Below are positions 5,845 to 9,256 of a DNA stretch of 9,256 nucleotides, piece after piece. Each line of letters begins with the position of its first letter. Positions within the stretch are counted from its first letter, which is position 1. The stretch comes from CAG-103 sp048217285 (GTDB lineage: Bacteria > Bacillota > Clostridia > Oscillospirales > Oscillospiraceae), in assembly GCA_048217285.1 (NCBI GenBank), contig DBFWVW010000062.1, positions 1-9,256 on the forward strand, read 5' to 3'. The translations under genes were made by a program, and so were the position numbers. The notes under the pieces were generated by a model. That model was not told the origin of the DNA. It saw nothing but the letters and a program-made list of their open reading frames with translations, and did not search any database.

Positions 5845-6828
5845 TCAGACTTCGCTCTCTTCTTTGGGCGCGCCTTCCGTGACCGGCAGCGCGGCGGCCC
5901 TCCGCTGCGCAAGCAGGCCAGGGAGGATGGACACCAGACTGCCGCAGAGGATGCACGCGATGCCGGCGAGCATATTGCCAGGGATGGCCTCATGCAGGAT
6001 CAGGAACGCCAGCAGCGGCGCGAGTGCGGGCTTGAAGAAGAACACGAGCGACGTTGTCTGTGCGCTCGTGACCTCCATCGACAGGAAGTAGCACGTAAAG
6101 CCGATGCCGGTCACGCCGATGTAGATATAGAGGACGATCGGCAGATTTGCCGCCGTGTAGCCCGTGAGAAAGGGGATGCTCGCAAAGGTGTCCAGTTCGG
6201 CGGCGGTCAGCGCGGCGGAGACGGAGGGGATGTGCGTCAGCGCGGCGAGCACCATCATTTCGGCTGCGCCGAGCAGAAAGCTGAAGCACGACACGACGAG
6301 GCCGCCGAAGCGCGCGCACTGCCGCTTGCCGCACACGCCGTAGAGCGCGAACAGCAGCGTGCCCAGCAGGATATACGTCACGCCGAGCGCGTCAAGCTTC
6401 AGGTGCCACGGCTGGATGATGAGCACGATGCCGACCACGTCGAGCGCGAGACCCAGGAGCTGATTTTTGGAGATGGACTCCCGCAGCAGCAAAAACGCAA
6501 ACAGCGTCACGAACACGGGGTTACTCGAAAACAGCACGCCGACGACCGACGCCTGTACGCGCGTGACGGCGAGCTGATACAGCAACATACTCACCGCGAT
6601 GCCCATCAGCCCCAGCAGCGCAAACGTGCCGAGCGCTCTGCCGTCGAGCGGCAGGCGGCGCTTTTTGAGCTCACGCACGGCCAGCGGTACGAGCACCAGC
6701 CCGCCGACCAGAAAGCGGCTGAAGTTGAGCTGGATGGGGTTTAATTGTCCGGCAATACACTTGAGCGCGACCTCCATGCTCGAAAACAGCAGCGTTGTGA
6801 TTGCAATATACAGATAGCCTCGTTTCAT
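5845..6828 (-). CDS. EamA-family (DMT superfamily) transporter
   Basis: This 327-residue inner-membrane protein has the ten-helix, two-repeat layout of EamA transporters, many of which export amino acids or other metabolites. Repeat one spans about 5-138 and ends SSNPVFVTLFAFLLLRESIS (101-120); repeat two spans about 150-305 and ends FKPALAPLLAFLILHEAI (265-282). The two NP/KP-xx-FLLLRE-type segments are the family hallmark. A hydrophilic tail (308-327) follows the last helix. The ATG at 6828 is chosen because AAGAAGG (complement 6837-6843) precedes it, MKRGYLYIA is the usual beginning, and the longer in-frame start at 6882 would lie upstream of the transcription start of the promoter found here. 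Substrate unknown. The gene has its own promoter and terminator. Confidence 0.9.
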   Translation of the reverse strand: MKRGYLYIAITTLLFSSMEVALKCIAGQLNPIQLNFSRFLVGGLVLVPLAVRELKKRRLPLDGRALGTFALLGLMGIAVSMLLYQLAVTRVQASVVGVLFSSNPVFVTLFAFLLLRESISKNQLLGLALDVVGIVLIIQPWHLKLDALGVTYILLGTLLFALYGVCGKRQCARFGGLVVSCFSFLLGAAEMMVLAALTHIPSVSAALTAAELDTFASIPFLTGYTAANLPIVLYIYIGVTGIGFTCYFLSMEVTSAQTTSLVFFFKPALAPLLAFLILHEAIPGNMLAGIACILCGSLVSILPGLLAQRRAAALPVTEGAPKEESEV

Positions 6829-6869
6829 GTCTGCACCTTCTTTGCTCTGTGTCTGCACAAACGCCTTTC

Positions 6870-6898
6870 GTTGTAACACCAATCGAAACGCTTGTCAA
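6870..6898 (-). promoter_or_regulatory. Sigma-A promoter of the EamA transporter gene
   Basis: On the minus strand a perfect TTGACA (plus coordinates 6893-6898) is 17 bp from TACAAC (6870-6875), and the -10 box is preceded by TGT, an extended -10. Transcription would start near 6863, about 35 nt before the ATG at 6828. This rules against the upstream in-frame start at 6882. Confidence 0.78.
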
Positions 6899-6920
6899 GA
6901 TGCATCAAGCCACCAATAGG

Positions 6921-6953
6921 AAAAACCGGCGTCCGGTCAGTACCGGACGCCGG
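6921..6953 (-). terminator. Intrinsic terminator of the methyltransferase-tenA operon
   Basis: CCGGCGTCCGGT (6926-6937) pairs perfectly with ACCGGACGCCGG (6942-6953) around CAGT. On the minus strand TTTTT follows (AAAAA at 6921-6925). It starts 15 nt after the stop codon of the DNA methyltransferase gene at 6969 and insulates the EamA promoter. Confidence 0.92.
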
Positions 6954-6968
6954 ACATATGGCGTTCGC

Positions 6969-7895
6969 TCACCGCGGCAGCTTGCCGGCATTGCGTTCCC
7001 AGAACACACCGTCAGCGTATCCCTGGATCGTGGGGTTTGTCTTTGCCAGTTCCAGCCGTTTTTCTGCCCAGGCACAGTATTGCTCGCTGCGCTCGATGGC
7101 GACGAAGCGGCGGCCGAGTTTTTTCGCCGTTACGGCTGTGGAGCCGGAACCGGCGAACGGATCGAGCACGATGCCGCCGGGGTCGGAGCTCGCGAGGATG
7201 AGCTTGGCCAGCAGCTTTTCGGGCTTTTGCGTCGGGTGGGCGGTGTTCTCCGGCATGGACCAGTAGGGGACGGAGATATCGTCCCAGAAGTTCGATGGGC
7301 AGGTGTTGCGGAATTTGCCGTCCGGTGTCTCTTCCCAGTCCTTGGGCTGGCCGTCGGCGCGGTAGGGGGCGCGCACACGGCGGCGTATTTTCACGGCGTC
7401 AACGTGGAACGTATAGTTGTCCGTCCGGGTGGCAAACCAGATGTCCTCCATGCCGTTTTTCCAGTTGCGCTGTGCGCCGCGGCCCTTTTCCCGCTGCCAG
7501 GTGATGCGGTTTTGCAGCCGGAAATAATCCTTGAGTATCAGGCCGATGATCGGACTCGAGCGCCAGTCGCAGCAGACGTAGACGGAGGCGTTCGGCTTGA
7601 GCAGCGGCAGCAGCAGCTCGATCCATGCGCGCGTAAAGGCAGCATAGTTCGTGTCCGTCGTGCGCCGGAAGCCGCCGCTGGCAAATTCCTTGGTCAGGTT
7701 GTACGGCGGATCCACGATCAGCAGATCCGCAAAGCCCTGTGGCAGGTGCGGCGCGACCTGAAACGTATCTCCGCAGATGGTGCGTCCGCACACGGCGTCG
7801 AGAGGCACATCCTCCGTGACGCGCAGACAGCGCGCGAGATACTCCGGTGCGTCCTCCGGCAGGAAATCTATGGTCTTGTTGCGTTCGGCTTTCAT
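6969..7895 (-). CDS. Beta-class DNA methyltransferase (N6-adenine likely)
   Basis: This 308-residue protein belongs to the N4/N6 DNA methylase family and transfers a methyl group from S-adenosylmethionine to a base in DNA. Catalytic motif IV, VDPPYNLTKEF (61-71), comes before the SAM-binding motif I, LDPFAGSGSTAV (244-255), which is the beta-class order; DPPY favours adenine N6. HPTQKPEKLLAKLI (220-233) precedes motif I as in other beta-class enzymes. The middle (about 130-215, QREKGRGAQRNWKNGMEDIW and SNFWDDISVPYWSMPENT) should carry target recognition. The ATG at 7895 is chosen because GAGG (complement 7903-7906) is 7 nt upstream and MKAERNKTIDFLPED begins a clean protein; the open frame beyond it overlaps tenA antiparallel to nothing conserved. 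It lies 46 nt after the TenA gene. No restriction endonuclease gene is visible, so it looks solitary; specificity cannot be read. Confidence 0.92.
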   Translation of the reverse strand: MKAERNKTIDFLPEDAPEYLARCLRVTEDVPLDAVCGRTICGDTFQVAPHLPQGFADLLIVDPPYNLTKEFASGGFRRTTDTNYAAFTRAWIELLLPLLKPNASVYVCCDWRSSPIIGLILKDYFRLQNRITWQREKGRGAQRNWKNGMEDIWFATRTDNYTFHVDAVKIRRRVRAPYRADGQPKDWEETPDGKFRNTCPSNFWDDISVPYWSMPENTAHPTQKPEKLLAKLILASSDPGGIVLDPFAGSGSTAVTAKKLGRRFVAIERSEQYCAWAEKRLELAKTNPTIQGYADGVFWERNAGKLPR

Positions 7896-7941
7896 GGCGT
7901 TACCTCGCAAGGGAGAAGATGTTGCTTCCGCATGGGCGCAT

Positions 7942-8625
7942 TCAGGTTTCTCCCGTGGCGTAGACCATGTCCCAAAAGCGCAAGTCAAACAGACAGCATT
8001 TTTCAAAGATCTCGCAAAGATGCTGTATCGTTTCCTCATCGGCCGCTGCGCCAAGCGCGTCGATCCGGTCGATGAGCGCCTGATTGGTCTGCCGGTATTC
8101 TTCCGAAACGTAGCCGGCAAACCACGAACCGTAGTGCGCATCATGGAGTGCATCCGGGTAACGTTGCACCATCTGCTGTGCAATGTAGGCGTAGCTCCAT
8201 GAGCAGTTTAAGAGCGTCACGAGCCCGGTCAGCACATCTCCGGCCTGCGCCTCACAGAGCATATAGTGGCTGTAGGCACTGTTGTCGATGTGTGTGCGCG
8301 CGCTGCGGATCTCTTCCTCCGTGACACCGAGGTGCCGCATATACGGGAGATGGGTGCGGAATGTCTCGCCGATCGTGTTTGCCAGCTCCCCGCTCAGAAA
8401 ACGGATCTGCTCGAAATCGTCGGCTTTCTGGATGATCGCCGCAAAGATCTTCACGTAGTCTTTGAGATAGAGATAGTCCTGCAGCATATAGTACCGGAAC
8501 TTTTCCGGTGGCAGCGTGCCGTCCGCCATTTGTGTCACGAACGGATGGGAAAGATACCGCGGCCAGATGTCTTTCACGCGCGCATAGAGCCGCTGCGAGA
8601 GCTTCACGCCGTTATCACCGTTCAT
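7942..8625 (-). CDS. tenA: TenA/thiaminase II family protein
   Basis: This 227-residue, mostly helical cytoplasmic protein aligns over its whole length with TenA, which hydrolyses thiamine breakdown products such as aminopyrimidine to HMP for salvage. By eye against B. subtilis TenA, the active-site residues appear conserved: D50 (D44), Y53 (Y47), Y118 (Y112), C141 (nucleophile C135) in LLNCSWSY, Y145 (Y139) and Y172 (Y163). The catalytic Glu205 position reads Asp: D214 in FDLRFWDMVY. SHPFVTQMADGTLP (26-39) and FRYYMLQDYLYLKDY (43-57) are typical N-terminal blocks. The start overlaps the upstream methyltransferase stop as ATGA, with no good ribosome binding site of its own, so translation is probably coupled. 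No thi genes are near. Activity on a substrate other than aminopyrimidine is possible. Confidence 0.88.
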   Translation of the reverse strand: MNGDNGVKLSQRLYARVKDIWPRYLSHPFVTQMADGTLPPEKFRYYMLQDYLYLKDYVKIFAAIIQKADDFEQIRFLSGELANTIGETFRTHLPYMRHLGVTEEEIRSARTHIDNSAYSHYMLCEAQAGDVLTGLVTLLNCSWSYAYIAQQMVQRYPDALHDAHYGSWFAGYVSEEYRQTNQALIDRIDALGAAADEETIQHLCEIFEKCCLFDLRFWDMVYATGET

Positions 8626-9256
8626 TTGTGCGCGACAATTGCGACATAGCCACCGCTCTGGTATCCGGGGACCACGTCCTCCACGACTTCATTGGTGTAC
8701 ATGGGGTTGCGCAAAAGCGTCTGGTAAAAATCGAAATTGTGGAAGCCGAGCGCTTTCAGTGCGTCGATCTTCTCCTCCGTGGAGTGCCACACGCCGGCGC
8801 AGCACAGCTCCAGCGGATAGGGCAGCTGGGGCATGACGCCGTTGAGAGACGGGTGGTCAAATGTGCCGACAGCCTTGGCGAGCAGGTACATAAAGCCAAA
8901 CGCGCTCTCTTTGGGCACGTCGAGGGAGATAAACTTTCCGTTCGGCTTGAGCGCCTTTTTGCAGACGTCAAACGCGCGCGTCAGATCCTCCATATAGCTG
9001 GAGCTGCCGTTGAGATAGATCACGTCGTAGGCGTTCTCCTCCAGCTCGGCATCCTCAATCGCGCCGAATGCGATCACGTTGATGCCGCGCTTTTGCGCGA
9101 TTGCGCCCATATCGCGCGAAGGTTCAATGCCCTCTATTCCGCTGCAGTCGATCATGCTCTCGAACAGGCCGCTGCCGCAGCCGACGGAGAGCACGCGCTT
9201 GCCGGCAATGTCGCCGAGCGCTTTTTGAAACAGACGCAGTTCGCTTTGAAACAGGT
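8622..9256 (-). CDS. Class I SAM-dependent methyltransferase (5' end outside window)
   Basis: About 210 residues are visible; the frame is open through the right edge, so the N-terminus is missing. The Rossmann-type motif I, RVLSVGCGSGLFE, lies at visible residues 20-32, followed by GIEPSRDMGAIAQKRG (42-57, the acidic SAM-ribose strand), AYDVIYLNGSSSYMED (75-90, motif II/III region) and LKPNGKFISLDVPKES (102-117). This is the Methyltransf_11/25 type, acting on small molecules or lipids more often than on nucleic acid; the substrate is not readable. A GTG in frame at 9194 is not a plausible start because it would cut into motif I. Its TGA overlaps the TenA-family ATG by 4 nt (ATGA), suggesting joint expression. 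Confidence 0.85.
   Translation of the reverse strand, partial: LFQSELRLFQKALGDIAGKRVLSVGCGSGLFESMIDCSGIEGIEPSRDMGAIAQKRGINVIAFGAIEDAELEENAYDVIYLNGSSSYMEDLTRAFDVCKKALKPNGKFISLDVPKESAFGFMYLLAKAVGTFDHPSLNGVMPQLPYPLELCCAGVWHSTEEKIDALKALGFHNFDFYQTLLRNPMYTNEVVEDVVPGYQSGGYVAIVAHK

Noticed and set aside
5773..6744. Plus-strand open frame opposite the EamA transporter
   Set aside because: Its low-complexity Arg/Glu/Gln/His-rich product is the reverse reading of hydrophobic transmembrane codons.
3801..6950. Shared CAGTACCGG in the terminators at 3810 and 6938, considered as a dispersed repeat
   Set aside because: Only 9 bases are shared and the flanks differ, so it is probably chance in GC-rich stems.
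6801..8075. Long plus-strand open frame opposite the DNA methyltransferase
   Set aside because: It runs antisense to a gene with clear motifs, crosses the 6926-6953 terminator and has no ribosome binding site or family resemblance.

Overview
The window is an ordinary-looking piece of a GC-rich bacterial chromosome. The gene families (NifU-type Fe-S scaffold without a SufU insertion, RodA, TsaE/TsaB, Upp, a YtrA-type GntR repressor with its ABC pair), the strong AAAGGAGG-type ribosome binding sites and the many GC-rich intrinsic terminators suggest a Clostridia member, probably near the Oscillospiraceae/Ruminococcaceae. That placement is an inference, because no rRNA or other taxonomic marker is present.

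Layout. Positions 1-147 hold an A/T-richer leader with a possible gene tail and a small hairpin, followed by a NifU/IscU-like Fe-S scaffold gene (148-579, +). A pair of back-to-back hairpins at 620-702 separates it from a convergent rodA-like SEDS glycosyltransferase gene (709-1851, -). rodA diverges from a plus-strand cluster tsaE-tsaB-upp (1971-3765), and two good sigma-A-type promoters with overlapping -35 boxes lie in the short gap. tsaE and tsaB serve t6A tRNA modification, and upp serves uracil salvage. A strong bidirectional-looking terminator at 3791-3823 closes upp. It also faces a three-gene minus-strand operon: a YtrA-family GntR repressor (5325-5702), an ABC ATPase (4628-5323) and an ABC-2-like permease (3834-4634). 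Next come a single-gene EamA/DMT transporter (5845-6828, -), with its own clear promoter and terminator, and a minus-strand run of three genes entering from the right edge: a SAM-dependent methyltransferase (partial), a TenA-family protein and a beta-class DNA methyltransferase, closed by a terminator at 6926-6953.

I see no mobile element, CRISPR array, RNA gene, or clear new system. The points most worth a second look are the strong candidate promoter buried inside tsaB ahead of upp, the TenA-like protein with Asp where the catalytic Glu is expected and its ATGA coupling to a methyltransferase, the DNA methyltransferase with no visible restriction partner, and the unexplained leader at the left edge.
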